Source: Acephala macrosclerotiorum (Eukaryota > Ascomycota > Leotiomycetes > Helotiales > Mollisiaceae). Taken from it: DNA of 64,000 bases. The notes below the pieces were generated by a model. That model did not search any database. It saw only the letters and a list, made by a program, of their open reading frames with translations, and was not told the origin of the DNA. Position numbers and translations under genes: made by a program. Below, in pieces: positions 1 through 12,293 of this stretch (position 1 is its first letter; the number at the start of each line of letters is the position of its first letter). The stretch is from positions 1 through 64,000 of the forward strand of contig MU119426.1 of NCBI GenBank assembly GCA_014904845.1, given 5' to 3'.

Positions 1-90
1 AAAGGAGGAGGGGAATGTAAAGGAGGAGGGGAATGTAAAGGAGGAGGGGAATGTAAAGGAGGAGGGGAATGTAAAGGAGGAGGGGAATGT
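1..90. repeat. 18-bp tandem repeat, five copies
   Basis: Five identical head-to-tail copies of AAAGGAGGAGGGGAATGT start at 1, 19, 37, 55 and 73. The sixth unit decays after AAAGG at 91. The unit is purine-rich on this strand. The array runs off the window edge, so the copy number is a minimum. Confidence 0.97.
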
Positions 91-1340
91 AAAGGGTGGG
101 CTTGTTTCTACTTTTCAGGCTCAAATATATCGCTATTTTAGGGGAAGGTAGCATACATACATAGCTACTTGTAGAATCAAGTAGAATTTTCTTCTTGGTA
201 TTAGTTCTCGAGATATTCATGCTTTTATCATGCGATTCAATGCAGAAGGGCGCAGTCTCGGGATGGCAGAATCAAGGGTTGGGTCCCTAAAAGGATCGTC
301 ACAGCAAATCTTTTATAGTTCTTCAAAGGGGCGATTTTATATCGATTTGTATTTGTAAATACAAAGGTTGAAATGTTGTTGAAATAACGCGAAATTGATT
401 ATTAATCAAATTATTTAAAAACTTGAATGTCTTTAGACAATACGCTCTAATTATATGATAAAATTGGGGTTCACATGAGCTAAATAATGGTGTTTTAGGC
501 CATAATTTCACAAGTTGCCTGCCTAGGAATTTGAAAGTGCTATAGTATCAAATAAATTCGAAGAATATGACGATTTTGAGGCTTATTAAGCTGGGAGAAA
601 TAGCCTTATTTTGCATATAATAAGTTCGTTCCCTATATTATTCATTTACTAGAGATTTGACGTTTTTCTCGAGTTTTCTCTCGTAGGATTAAGGAATGGG
701 GCGTTTTGATACTATTGATTCTATTCACTTCTGCATGGTTGCCTCAGGTATCTATACCTAACAAAATGATACTATGTATTTTGGTGTAGAAAACGCATTG
801 GGAAAAAATGAGTGAAGATTTTGGAAGCATTTCAGGCGGAATGTGCCGCGAAAAGGTTGAGAGTAATGCCAGGTTGAGTGTAGCGATTACGTCGCCTAAT
901 TGCTGCCAGTGACAAAATTGGCCAAGGTGGTCTGTGCTCACAATTGTTTTGAGGCGAAGGAAACCGATTTTGCAAGCGACTGTGCGAAGCGCGAAGAGAA
1001 ATGGATTGTCGTGCACGGATGCACGCTATAATAGCCGGACATATGACGCGGCCGAGACTCCACTATTGTTCTGAGTTGAAGCCCCTTCCTTCTCTCAAAC
1101 GACAGAGAGGGATCATCTTTCTTGAGTGCAGCTTGATCAGAAGAAGCCCCGGCTGTTACTGAGCCCTAGGTACTCAGAGCTCAATCTAGTAGGAGACGAT
1201 GCTCAAGCTCAAATTGCTGCACGGGAGTTAAGGATGACTGCTTCCGCCCGGTTTTCCCCTCATCTCATCCCCAAGTCTTGATTACTCCTGTCACATTATT
1301 GCTTTTCATCCTTGTGTTCTGACGTCGATCCGCGGATGCA
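91..1340. other. Intergenic, no gene supported
   Basis: Moderately AT-rich sequence between the tandem repeat and the first hydrolase. The longest ORFs (62 and 90 codons, minus strand) have no recognisable domain and no flanking splice signals. I see no RNA gene or mobile element here. Confidence 0.6.
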
Positions 1341-2491
1341 ATGGCTCCAAGTCCAGAGGCTCTCGTTCAGCGTTCCTACTTCTATGTTGGAGGAGAATAT
1401 GTGAAGACGCCTGCAGGTACCATCTGTGAGAATCAGATGTACGTTGAAAGACTCTTGCCCGCGGATGTCACAAAGCCATATCCTATTGTCTTCATTCACG
1501 GCGGAGCTCAAACAGGCACAGTAGTCCTTTTTCCTTGTCATTTCATTTTCAATTGCTAACATGATCCTAGAATTGGCTGAATAAACCAGATGGCGGTGGC
1601 GGGTGGGCATCATGGTTCCTTGATCATGGATATGAAGTCTACATTGTAGATCAAGTGCATACAGGTCGCTCGGCATGGTCTCCCAAAAGCGCTTTCCCAC
1701 AGACTGTGGCACCTGTGGAATACATCCAGCGACATTTTACTGCAACAAAGAATTATCCTCTTTGGCCTCAAGCACATGATCATGCGCAATGGCCTGGGGT
1801 ACGTCCGGGCGCTGTTTCAACCTATGAAATCTGCTGACAAGAGCAGACGGGAATGATGGGTGACCCAGTCTTCGATGCATACTATGCCTCCCAAGCCCAA
1901 CTCCTAGCAGATCCGGTCGAACAAGAACGAACAATGCGTCTAGCAGGCATTGCATTATTAGACAAGATCGGCGCATCAATTCTAATCACGCATTCAAGAG
2001 GCGGACTTCATGGCTGGGCCTGGGCAGATGCAAGACCAGCTCTTGTCAAGGCACTCATTCAAGTCGAACCTCGAGGACCGCCATTCTACGAAGCAGTGTT
2101 CTCGAAGAAGTTTGTGCGGCCGTGGGGATTGACTTCGATTCCGTTGACTTATGATCCGCCGCCTGAGGATGAGAAAGCTCCATTGACGACGGAGATTTTA
2201 CGAGCGAGCTCAGAGGAGGAGGTGGATTGTTATTTGCAAGAGGAGCCTGCGAGGCAGCTTGTTAACTTGAAAAGCATTCCAATCTTGGTTGCGACGGGTG
2301 CAGCGAGTTATCATGCTACTTATGATCACAGTATTGTTGCATTTCTGGAGCAAGCTGGGTGTGAGAAAGTGGAACATATGAAGCTGGCGGATCTCGGGAT
2401 ACATGGAAATGGCCATATGCTTTTTCTGGAGAAAAATAGTGACGAGATCGCGGAAGCTTTGGATAGCTGGATCGTGAATACCTTCAGATGA
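1341..2491 (+). CDS. Alpha/beta hydrolase (esterase/lipase-like), 350 aa
   Basis: Predicted serine hydrolase of the alpha/beta fold; substrate unknown. Exons are 1341-1520, 1571-1798 and 1847-2491; introns are 50 and 48 bp with GT-AG ends and branch-like GCTAAC and CTGAC. All three exons join in phase. Motifs: the oxyanion-hole segment VFIHGG near residues 51-55, the nucleophile elbow THSRGG with Ser about 186, and a C-terminal GNGHMLF with the likely catalytic His about 326. The segment between (QVHTGRSAW) resembles fungal hydrolases related to bacterial secreted esterases. No convincing signal peptide at the N-terminus, so a cytosolic enzyme is likely. The ATG at 1341 starts the first in-frame stretch reaching the oxyanion motif. 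The fold is well supported; the reaction is not. Confidence 0.88.
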
Positions 2492-2816
2492 GGATAAACA
2501 TTTACAATTGAGAATTCAGACGATGTAAGAAGAGTTGGTGGGGCGGATTGACTCTGATGCTGCAGCACTGTGTACTCCAAAGCATAGGCCCGATTGGTCT
2601 AGAATTCCAGGATCCCGTAAATATCGAAACAAGAATCAATTTTCTTCTCCCATGTCTTCAAGCAAAAAGAAATACCTCCCAAAATAACTGTGCTCAGGGG
2701 TAATTGTTGACCCTAGCCCAACTCGCTTCACTGGCCCCAGCTCCGATCGGCGCACATCAAAAGCTTCAACACTCTCTCCGTCATCCCATCTCTGAAACGC
2801 GTCCACCACCACAACA

Positions 2817-4245
2817 ATGCCCCTCATCACCCCGCGTCGCGCAGTCCTGCTGCTCTGCATCGCAGCATGCAGCGTCTACGCCGTCGCAGAAAAACACTCG
2901 AGCTCAGTTGCTGCAATGAGCATGCCGGAGATTGAGGAGCAGTTGCAGGTTCGTCGCGTGCCCACTTATCCCAATATCAAATGTCCACCTGCTAACGTCA
3001 CCACCAAATATGCAGGAATGCCCATTAATACAAGACCTCAACGCCTACAAACTCGCAACCTCTCCCCAAACCTCCTCCCTCACCTCCCGCATCTTCTCCG
3101 TCCTCTTTCCCGGCTCCCCAGCCATCAACGCCCTTCTAGCCACACTCTACATCTCCGGTCCTCCTAATTTCCTCCTCGCATTATGTCCGCCGAACATCGA
3201 TCCCTCTTCCCTCTCTGTTATGGTGGCGTTCGCAGTCGGAGGTTTGTTGGGTGACACGTTGTTCCATTTGTTGCCAGAGATCTTTTTGGGAGAGGACAGT
3301 CATGATAAGGTGAGGTTTGTGATGGTTGAACCGAATAGGAATTTGTTGTTGGGTGTGGCAATTATGGTGGGGTTTGTTACTTTTGTTGCTATGGATAAGG
3401 GGTTGAGGATTGCTACTGGTGGGGAGGGACATGAACATAGCCATGGGCATGAGAAGGAGAGCGTGGAAGTGGTGAAGAAGGTTGGTAGTAGTTCTGCTTT
3501 GGATGAGAGTCCTACGGAAAGTACGAGGTTGCGGAAGAAGGATACATCTACAAATGGAACTGCGAAACTCGAACTCGTGAAAGAGCAATCCGAGAAAGAG
3601 AAAGAGATCAACGCCAGCGTCAAACTAGCAGGCTACCTGAACCTCATGTTCGTCCCCCTCTTCCTCTCTTCCATTCGGGATATGACTAATGAGTTATTCA
3701 ACAGCGCCGATTTTACGCATAATATCACGGATGGATTAGCCATGTCGGCCTCCTTCTACACCTCCCCCGCCATCGGCGCCACAACAACAGTAGCAGTCTT
3801 CTTCCACGAAATCCCCCACGAAGTAGGAGATTTCGCCCTCTTAATCCAATCCGGATTCTCTAAACGCCAAGCAATGGGCGCGCAATTCGTTACTGCGCTT
3901 GGTGCTCTTCTTGGTACATTGATTGGTATTGCGATCCAGGAATACGGTGGTAGTGGGCAAGGGGGAGAGGGAGGCAGATTTGAGGGTTTGGCAGGAACAA
4001 GTTTGAGTTGGGGAGATCTCTTGTTGCCGTTTACGGCGGGGACGTTCCTTTATGTGGGGACCGTGGCGGTTATTCCCGAATTGTTGGAGACGGGGAAAGA
4101 TAAAAGCAAGGAGTTGTGGAAGACGGCACAGCAATTTGTTGCCATGGCGGCGGGGGCGGGCATCATGCTTTAGTAAGTGGAGTGAAGTGGTGATGTTGTT
4201 TTGGTGATTATTTACTGACTTTTGAATAGCATCTCTTGGTCATAG
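2817..4245 (+). CDS. YKE4: ZIP-family zinc transporter, Ke4/YKE4 type, 434 aa
   Basis: Membrane zinc transporter of the ZIP (SLC39) family. Relatives of this type (yeast Yke4, animal SLC39A7) sit in the ER or secretory pathway and move zinc to the cytosol. Exons: 2817-2948, 3016-4172 and 4230-4245. Introns are 67 and 57 bp; the last one (GTAAGT...TACTGACT...TAG) moves the stop from 4173 to 4245 and adds a short YISWS tail. The N-terminus has a signal-peptide-like segment (VLLLCIAACSVYAVA). A His-rich loop GHEHSHGHE lies near residue 180. Family signatures HNITDG (from about 279) and HEIPHE (308-313) contain the metal-binding residues of the two central helices. If the last intron is not spliced the protein ends four or five residues earlier with little effect. 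Confidence 0.92.
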
Positions 4246-5737
4246 ATAGATGAATAGATTTAGACGGCATATAACGGGGGGTATTGATAGTGTATAATTA
4301 TGGAAGGGCGGCGTATGTATTAGATACGGGAGGCTTTGGCAGAAACGAGATGTTAAAATGGAGTTGGGTAAGAGCTGCCATGAGTGCTTAGCTATTTCTC
4401 TAATTCTCCTCTCTCCCTCTCTCGAGAGTCCATATTGACGACTACCAGAATAGAGCGCGATTCAATAGAATTCCATACCCCCTTGAAGCGCTCAGCGCGA
4501 TGGCGGATGTCTTCGAGCAAACCATATCCACCAACTTCAGGAAGACGGTCTTGGACCATATATCAGGATCTGTTGCTCGTCGAAGACGCTGTTCACTTGC
4601 ACGATTTTCCATTCTCTCGGCCAGTTGCCGTCGTTTCCTTTGTTGCACATTGCAAGTCAAAATCCCCAATCCTATGGTGCTCAGGATTTGCAGTTTTTGC
4701 AAGGGCTTGCAGGCCTGTGCTTGAGGACCCCGGTCCTGATGAGGGTTTCTTGCTGCATTCTTTTAGCTTAAGATTCCTATCGAGGCTCTGAGCAGTCTTT
4801 GATCCTCCATACTTTTCTCAAGTCAGGCATTTGGGTAGGTCTAACGAGTTGTTTTTGTTTTCTAGTCCAAGGTTGTATTTGCCTATCCTGCTGAATCGCA
4901 CCTTCCCATCTGCCGTCGAGGCCATTGCTTCGCTTTCCGAGCTTTGGTCAGTAGGAGCTCCATCACCTCATCTGCTTCGCCTAGAATCTACCAGTCGAGT
5001 TCTAGCTCGTAGGATTGTGAGTAGCGTACCAAAATCACCAGCAAAGATGCCATGAATGGCGTCAGTTTCGTTAGTTCTTTCTGCAACCTCGGTTTTTGAA
5101 GCAGCTTTCTTCCCACATTAGGCACATCGGACGAAACTCGTCCTTCTCGTAACCTGATTCCTTCTTTCACGATTTATTTGATCGCAAAACCATGGAGGAC
5201 AACGCAAGCAATAGGCTCTCTGCCCGCAGTCCCATCCGGTGAGACTCAGAACCCCTAATACCCACCGTCTTCGCTCTAACATCGGTTTCTAGTCCAGACG
5301 CCAATTGTCGATAAAGTTTTCCGACTTGTGCATTCTTGGTTCGCTCCCACAAGGAAACGGAGATGAGTGGCCATACCAGCTCAAGAAGCGGGAGCTACCG
5401 TTCTTCGGACCATGCGGCCTTCAAGGCTCTAGAGCGCGCGAGGTTGAATCATCCATTAGTGGCATTGATATTTGGACTGTGGAAGCTGCTCTTTTACCTC
5501 TGCGTTTGGACATCTTCTCTTTTGACCTGTTCGATCTGTTGGCTAAAACACGCTGAGACTTCTGATTGTGTTCGTTCAGCAGAACTTCACGGCCAATTGC
5601 AGTGAGATTTCTGGGAGTCTTCGCTCCTAGATCTCAATGAGTATTCACGGCTAGACCTCAGGGAGATCCAAGGGAGACCTCGAGGAATTTGTGTCTCTGT
5701 CTCTACAATCCCTCGCGACCGAACCCAAAGACTCACG
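4246..5737. other. Intergenic, no gene supported
   Basis: Several overlapping short ORFs lie here in different frames. The best is an 80-codon stretch from the ATG at 5362 with a central hydrophobic segment (PLVALIFGLWKLLFYLCVW). It has no recognised domain and no consistent exon structure, so I do not call a gene. A degraded gene is possible. Confidence 0.5.
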
Positions 5738-8462
5738 ATGTCCGAGTTAGACGAGACTTACCGCCACTCGGAGGAGGTGATCGAGAGGTGCATCATTGAG
5801 CAGATCGAAGCCAATCCACAATTCTCATTCAGAAAGCCGAGCACCATAGAAAGAATCGCCAGAGAATTGGCGTGGGAATGTCGTGGATCGTAAGTAATAC
5901 CCATGATGTTTCGAGCTTCTAAACTGACGATGCGCTTCAGGAAACATATGGCAAGACTAAGACTAAACATCATCGCTAATGCTAAGCCATATCTTCGGGA
6001 CCGCGATATTGATGACAATTGGTTCAAATTCTGGTGTGGCAGGTGGTCGCACGATCAGGTCTATGAGCGAGCATTCGAAGCTATCAAGCCGGATCTTGAA
6101 ACGAACGATACTGCTCGAAAATTCTTCTTCTGGGTCCTCATTGAAGGAATCAATGGGAAGTGTGCACTGCTGGATGTGCTGAGGTCGAGTTCCCCAACCG
6201 CCGACTGGAGCAGTCCAGCTACCCTTGAAGAGCAAGCGAAGATGCTAAGTATCGCTTGTGGAGGGTTCATTGCCATCAACGAATGGAACCGCGTCCACAC
6301 GGTTTATATGCACCCTAATGTGCGGAATTTCCTTCTTCGCGACGACAGGTGGAGGGAGCTTTGTGGCAAGAATGGTGCAAGTCTCATATATGGACAAGTG
6401 CACGCATCTCTAGCTGCCTCTTGTGCGACCTACGTCATGACTGCTTACCATGAACTAGATGGTATACCATGTCCCGGCGATGATAGCATGGACCAACATA
6501 TGCAGAAATGGCCCATGTTAGAATACGCCGGCAACAACGTCGCCCGCCACATCAGAGAAGCAGGAGCGAACTTGGCTATACACTGGATCGTTATCAGCAA
6601 GCTGCTTCTGGGCGATTCGTACTCGTTCGGCCAGTGCCAATGCATCCTTCAAATCCAGTCAGCTTCGAGGAATCCTGAGCGTCGTCAAGGCTGGAGCCAG
6701 CGTTTTCCGAAGGGAGTATCGCCACTTGTATATGCAGCATCTGAAGGTCTTTACTTCGTCGTCCGCAACCTCATAGAAGTTGGCGCGGAGGTCAGACTTG
6801 AGGACTCGGGTACTGATGGACGGACAGCTCTAGCCGCTGCTGCCAACAACGGTCATCCAGAAATTGTCAAATATCTCATTGGCAGAGGGGCCAACTGCCG
6901 TGTACGAGATCCCATGATGGACACCCCCTTAGCTCTTGCTGCCGCACAAGGTCATCAAGAAGTCGTCGAGGTCCTACTGCAAGCAGGTGTAAACCCCAAC
7001 TCAGCAGCACTTGATGGTACGACAGCAGCAATCATTGCAGCAAGCAACGGACACGCGAGCATCGTCGAGAGATTGTTGTTGCATAAAGTTGTCCAGGTCG
7101 TTCCTGGGGCTGCGGACAAGAGTGGCGAGATGATACTGAGCCATATTGTCCGCCTCTCTGACCAAAGCTTCGAGATGGTCAACTTGCTCCAGAGATATAC
7201 CCCTCGACTTCAGACCGCCCTCGCGAGACTTCCATGCAAAGCTGCTCTCAATCGTGCTATTTTCAGCACAAGTTTGACAAATCCACTTCGCCAGATAGAA
7301 GCCTTTCAGAATCCTGAGCAGTTCTTGAGAGACCAGGATTCGATCACCCTGGTAGCATACATGCCCGCAGAATTTCGCCGACAGTACCAACTTGGCGAGA
7401 GTATCAATTTTGGTTCATTTAGCAGATGTTTCAGGGCCATTGATCGACTTACAGGAAGGACCTGCGCCGTCAAAGCTTCTCGAGTTGGCAGAACTACAGG
7501 AGGAACTCCGTGGAGTAGAGATAACAGATACCGACTCGAGAAGGAAGAACTGAACTTCTTGAAGAAGTTCAACCACCCGAATGTGAGCTCTTTGCAGAAC
7601 TTTATAGACGCGCATCGATACGTGTTCATGATTTTCGAGCTCGCCGACCGTGATCTGTTCGATCACTTCCAGAAAATTCGAATGTCTGAAGACCAAGTCC
7701 GAGAGATGATGAAGCAGTTGGTTGAAGGAGTGAAATACCTAGTAAGCACTCTTCACGAACCAATTTTCGATGAGCTAATCGTCTATAGCACGAAAATAAT
7801 GTCATCCACTGTGATTTGAAGCCAGCGAACATCCTTGTGTTTGGTAATGGAGCTACTTTCAAGCTCACCGATCTTGGCAACTCGCAACAGGTGATTCCAG
7901 GCTCTGGAGAGCAGAAGTTGATTCCGCATTGCTCGGGAACACGTTGCTGTAAGAATTTTCTCGATCAATGAATATCTCTAGCATAGATGCTAATTGTTTT
8001 ATAGACGCATCCCCTGAAGCCAATAAGAGCTTTGAAAAGCGGAGAGCTGGGAGAAAGGCCCAACCCATCCAAGGGCCTCCTTGCGATGTCTACTCTCTAG
8101 GTTGTATTCTTTTCGAAGCCTTTGCTAGGAAGTATGAGTGGGACCAGCTTGAAAGCAAATATCCGGGACCACTCAATAGCAAGCAGGACAAAATTGATGC
8201 TTGGAACGCTGCCTTGTGCCGACTCGACCAACTCGAAGAGACTCGAGATGAGACAAAATTCCAGTACTGGGCGCATCTGCCTGTTCGGGTAGAGAATCTA
8301 GTTAGGGTCATGCTCAAAGAGAAAGCGAAGGAAAGAGCCACAATCAAGCAATGCGAGCGCAGTCTCTGGATGCGTACCGATTCTTCAGATTGCATGACCA
8401 AAGAGGAACACGACGAGCTTTTGGGATATCTTCCCCGCTCCGATATGCCCGAGGACTACTAG
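5738..8462 (+). CDS. Ankyrin-repeat protein kinase with NLR-like winged-helix region, 856 aa to first stop
   Basis: Likely cytosolic signalling protein; partner unknown. Exons: 5738-5889, 5941-7741, 7789-7948 and 8005-8462, with introns of 51, 47 and 56 bp, all in phase. Residues about 110-250 (FFFWVL..., ACGGFIAI, MHPNVRNFLL) resemble the winged-helix segment that follows the NACHT domain in fungal NLR-type proteins, but no NACHT P-loop precedes it. Ankyrin repeats occupy about 309-420 (GRTALAAAANNGHPEIVKYL and two more). A protein kinase domain follows: a glycine-rich loop near 535, AVKAS with the likely ATP-binding Lys about 562, HCDLKPAN with catalytic Asp about 660, and DLG instead of DFG at about 679. 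The frame stays open beyond the TAG at 8460 (see next entry). The ATG at 5738 is inferred from splice phase. Confidence 0.8.
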
Positions 8463-9221
8463 GAAGAGTGGAACATTCAAGTCGGCTGTATGAAGGCTTT
8501 CGATCAGGACGAGAAACTCTTCCAATACATGCTAGAGATGCTACGATACTACTTCGAACAGATGGTCCTAGGCATGTATGATCCTTTACAATGGGGCTGG
8601 TCTATTCAAGCTGTTTGGAACGGATACCCGCGTATATGCAAGAACAACCCTGAGAGCGAGCATCCATTCGGACTCAACGCATGCAAATGGTGCGATTGGC
8701 TTCTCACTCCCGATATCAAAGCCGCCATGATCTCCGAGAAGACACAGGATCAGCACGATATCCTTTTGTTAGAACAGATGTTGAAAGAGAAGAAGGCGAA
8801 AAAGGAAGAGAAGAGACAACGGCAACTGGCTCAGGAAGCCGAGGAAATAGAGGTGGCAAAATACGAGAACCTGAGAGAGCGGATGATAGCGGTCGCCTTG
8901 GAGGAGACTTCGAAGAACAAGAAAAAGCTGGAGGAGGAGGAGCTGCGAGTTTGCGCGATGGAGGAAAAGATTGATGAAGAAATGAGTGCCTTGGAAATGC
9001 TTACCGAGATGCAGGAAAGAGAAACCCGGGAGACGAAGACTGAGAGGAAGAGGTCAAGGTCACGAGAGAAGAGAAGGTCGAGGTCAGGAGGAGGGAAAGG
9101 TACGAACGAGAAGAAAGATAAGAAGTGGAGCATGAGAGATCAAAGTCGGCAGGCGCGAAAGAAGCAGCATAAGAAGGGAAGCTTCAGAAAAAGATGGAAG
9201 GAATTGTTCCATACCGAATAG
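8463..9221 (+). pseudogene. In-frame continuation of the ankyrin-kinase gene after a TAG codon
   Basis: The reading frame of the kinase gene continues for 252 codons after the TAG at 8460-8462, to the stop at 9219-9221. The first ATG is at 8490, only 28 bp downstream, so a separate gene with its own promoter is unlikely. The segment reads as normal protein: a folded part (MLEMLRYYFEQMVLGMYD, CKWCDWLL), then a long charged coiled coil (about 8760-9030), then a basic Arg/Ser-rich tail (SRSREKRRSRSGG) that could act as a nuclear signal. The simplest reading is one ancestral gene of about 1,109 codons with a CAG-to-TAG nonsense change. Translational readthrough or an undetected short intron are alternatives; I found no GT-AG intron that removes the TAG and keeps this frame. 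Confidence 0.65.
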
Positions 9222-9661
9222 ATAGTCAGGCATTCATCGTGTAAAATTGGAATGTTCTTGGAACAAGGAGAAACTTGGGGGAATGGGAGTTCTCTTCGGG
9301 AATCGGCATTGGAGGAGGCAAGACCTTTAGATATGAAGGAGAACTTGAAATGAAAACACTGTAAAGACATCTAATGGCGTTGCTCTTCCTCGTGAAGAAC
9401 TGACTCAATTCGTGATACAATACAAAACAACGTTTCTTCTCTCTAATCTCTGATGATAGCCCATGCCCAGCCCCCGAGCAGGAAACGAGATCCTCACGGG
9501 TTCATGATGCGAGCAATACTTCTTATCTGAAAAACACCAGACAACCACTGGGGGAATCTCTCCCACACTAAGATCTGAGCTCATCCACACCCTCTGCAAC
9601 CTCGCTCCCCCAACCCAACCTAGCCCCTTCATCCCCATCATACCATATGGATCGTTGATCG
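9222..9661. other. Short convergent intergenic region
   Basis: Space between the end of the + strand kinase gene and the end of the - strand proline-rich gene. It probably contains both 3' UTRs. No further feature seen. Confidence 0.5.
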
Positions 9662-10318
9662 CTATTTCTTTCTTCGATCCCTATTCAAACCACTATGCAT
9701 CCGGTACTCGCTTGGCCCTGGGAAAATAATTCGCTGATTGGCGGCCAAAGGCTCCGGCAATGGATAGTTATGTGGGACTCTGGGACAAGGGTATAGGTGT
9801 CGCATGTCGAGCTTTGAGGGCTGTTGTGTGGTAGTTGATGTGCTTGACTGCTTTGGGTCCTGGATTCGGGCTACGGCTTGGTCTGTAGAATCCGTTGTGT
9901 CTTCAGGTAGAAGAGGAGGGGTTGGTAAGCGAATGTGATCGAGATCTGCTTCAAGGGCTGTAAAAGGTCCTTCTTCTGCTGGCTCTCGGGCCTCTGGATG
10001 ATGGCCATGAGTTGGTTGCGCAGCATGCATAGATGTTTCGGTAGAGACTGGGGATGATGACGCTGCTTGCTCACTGGGTGTAGACGGTGGCTGTTCTGCT
10101 TGCTGTCGAGCTCCAGCACGCTCTACAGGCGGGTCATATCTGCCGTGTAACGATACGGGAAGGCCATGACGGGACCGACGGGCTACTTCCATCCCCAACA
10201 TGTATCGTTGCATAGCTGGACTAGGCTCTGGTGGTGGGGATGGTGATATGCGACCGAATACCAAGTAATCTCGCTCTCTGGGTAGCCTTCTGCTCGTGGA
10301 AATGGGGGATAAATGGAT
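9662..10318 (-). CDS. Unknown proline-rich protein, 5' end unresolved
   Basis: I do not recognise this protein. The open frame has no ATG at its upstream edge. The first in-frame ATG is at 10213, but coding-like sequence (RRLPRERDYLVFG, then SPSPPPEPSP) continues upstream to about 10318, where ...ATCCCAG gives a possible splice acceptor. A first exon further upstream is therefore likely but I could not place its start. The protein is low-complexity and hydrophilic: Ser/Pro/Gln-rich in the middle, ending in a conserved-looking basic tail (SEYRMHSGLNRDRRKK). No signal peptide or membrane helix is seen. Confidence 0.5.
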   Translation of the reverse strand: MHLSPISTSRRLPRERDYLVFGRISPSPPPEPSPAMQRYMLGMEVARRSRHGLPVSLHGRYDPPVERAGARQQAEQPPSTPSEQAASSSPVSTETSMHAAQPTHGHHPEAREPAEEGPFTALEADLDHIRLPTPPLLPEDTTDSTDQAVARIQDPKQSSTSTTTQQPSKLDMRHLYPCPRVPHNYPLPEPLAANQRIIFPGPSEYRMHSGLNRDRRKK

Positions 10319-12229
10319 CTGGGATCAATAGTCGAAGAGAATTATGGTCGGCGAAGTATCCAACTAGGATTTCGCTCGGTTATTTATGCTCCCGCCATGA
10401 AGGACCAATAGGAATGGCTTTTATGGGCATTCTCCCCTTCGCTGAGAGAGGGCTTTGCGGCGAGCAAGTTTTTAAGCCCAGAGAAGTTCGGGCAAGAATC
10501 CACTGGCACTGTTCCAAACCTCTTTGGAGCAGGTATAGCAGTATGCAGCCGTAATCAGTGACAAAAGGCACCCAGAACCCTAGCCCAGCTCTCCTGCTTT
10601 ATTGCAAGTTCTCCCAACATCAATTTGGCGCAAAACGCAGGATCGAACGCCGCGAAGTAGTGGTTTCGGGGTTCAGTCGCTGCATTGCTACTTGAGCGTC
10701 GTTTGCAGGTGGCTTTTCGATTCGTTCGGGTGCCTATCCATTCTGTATCCTTTCCCTTGCATATTGGTTCTCTCCCAGCTGATATTTCTTCTCGATTCTT
10801 ATGCGGAGTATGCAACTTCGAGAGGTGTTGAATAGGAATATTCGCTAGGTCGACAAAGCTTGGAGCTGTCTCCTGCTCCATCCAGCTCTCATCTAATTGT
10901 GGTAGAAGCTTCGCAAAGAGAAGATCAAATCGGCATTGCGCAGAAGTTTGCGATATGTGTTGCTAAAGGTAAGGAGAAGGAGGATGAGGCTGTAACACTG
11001 TTCATCCCGAGCTCGACCCTCGAAGTCGGCTGCCAAGGGGTGCTGAGTCAGCATCAACATCGCGGTTTGCAATCTTTCCTTCGTTCAGTCCTGCTAACGC
11101 TCCGACATAACTCCGTTCAAACTCGCAGATCTCCATCACACTATACTGTGAGATAATTTTCCCACGATCCACGAAAAGGCTCCGGCGCATAGACCGTATA
11201 GTCGCAATTCTTCAGAGCATCGCGGTCCTAGTTTCAACACGCGCCTGGCATACTACTTGTTCCTAGGTGGAGGGTCGCAAGAGAAGGAGGCTAGCAGCGA
11301 CAGAGGCGTGCTGAAAGTCGTGACTTAGGCTGAATATAGATCAGGCAATGCTCCTGCAATAATGGAGACAGTCCAAATCTCCATTCCTGGTTGAAGTCTA
11401 GAGCTCCCCCCCCCAAAAGAGGGCAGCTCGCAAAGCTCTGTGTTGTTCTCGTACATCTTCTTGGAACATTTCTTCCACTTTGACTTTATTACTCTTTCGT
11501 CTCTCATTTCTTTCGAGCTTCAATGTGGTCAGCTCCTCGACGATTTGAGGGGCGGGATTATGACTGCAGCAAGGCATTATGATCACAACGCTCCCGCCCA
11601 AGTCCGGAGTTCCCGAGCTTCCTTCTGCGGACCCATAACCATTTGAGGAGTTCAAGTCGATGCTGAGAATCTATATCGAAAACTCGAAGCTTGTCTCCGC
11701 AGTTCGTTGGTCAGATGGCGTGTCTCGAAGTCTCAATGTTGACCTTCAAGGGGAGGGAATTTCATCGGCATCCCAATGATCCAATCAGAGAGTAACATTC
11801 ATCATATCCGAGAAAGTAGACTAGTGTTCTTTTCATTTCTTGCCACGAGGGTAATTCTCACTTGTTTATACAATCGTTCGGCGACTTTCGATAGGGAGAA
11901 TATCAATCTCTAATAATAACGGGGTAAACGAGGCTCAACCGCAGCACTTCCAAACCTGCGTCCTTTGCCCACTTAGCCTATCGCCTTGCATTTCCTCAAC
12001 ATCTTAGAACAGAACATTACTAGGATCATTTTACATGCTAGTCACGCATGATTTTGTCAGTGCCACCATATCATTCGTCAACCCTTGGTCAGAAGGAACA
12101 GTAAGCGTATGCAGGTTCGGCCCCCAAGCATCAGCACGAACAAAACACACCGAACCTACATGCTTCCAACCAACCATCACCGCAACACAATGCTCTCAAC
12201 AGTTCCGGCCCTTGTAGATCTTCGGCACC
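10319..12229. other. Long intergenic region, no gene supported
   Basis: About 1.9 kb with only short ORFs in conflicting frames. A 108-codon minus-strand ORF ending near 10555 has no recognisable domain or splice pattern. A first exon of the proline-rich gene may lie near 10320-10480. Confidence 0.5.
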
Positions 12230-12230
12230 T

Positions 12231-12238
12231 TATATATA
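12231..12238 (+). promoter_or_regulatory. TATA-like box of the dehydrogenase gene
   Basis: TATATATA lies 55 bp before the ATG at 12294, followed by CA-rich sequence typical of fungal transcription starts and leaders. Position and sequence fit a core promoter; there is no functional evidence. Confidence 0.4.
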
Positions 12239-12293
12239 CAAATACAGCACGGTAGCATCAGCTTCACCTCGTTCACACATCAAATCAGCAACA

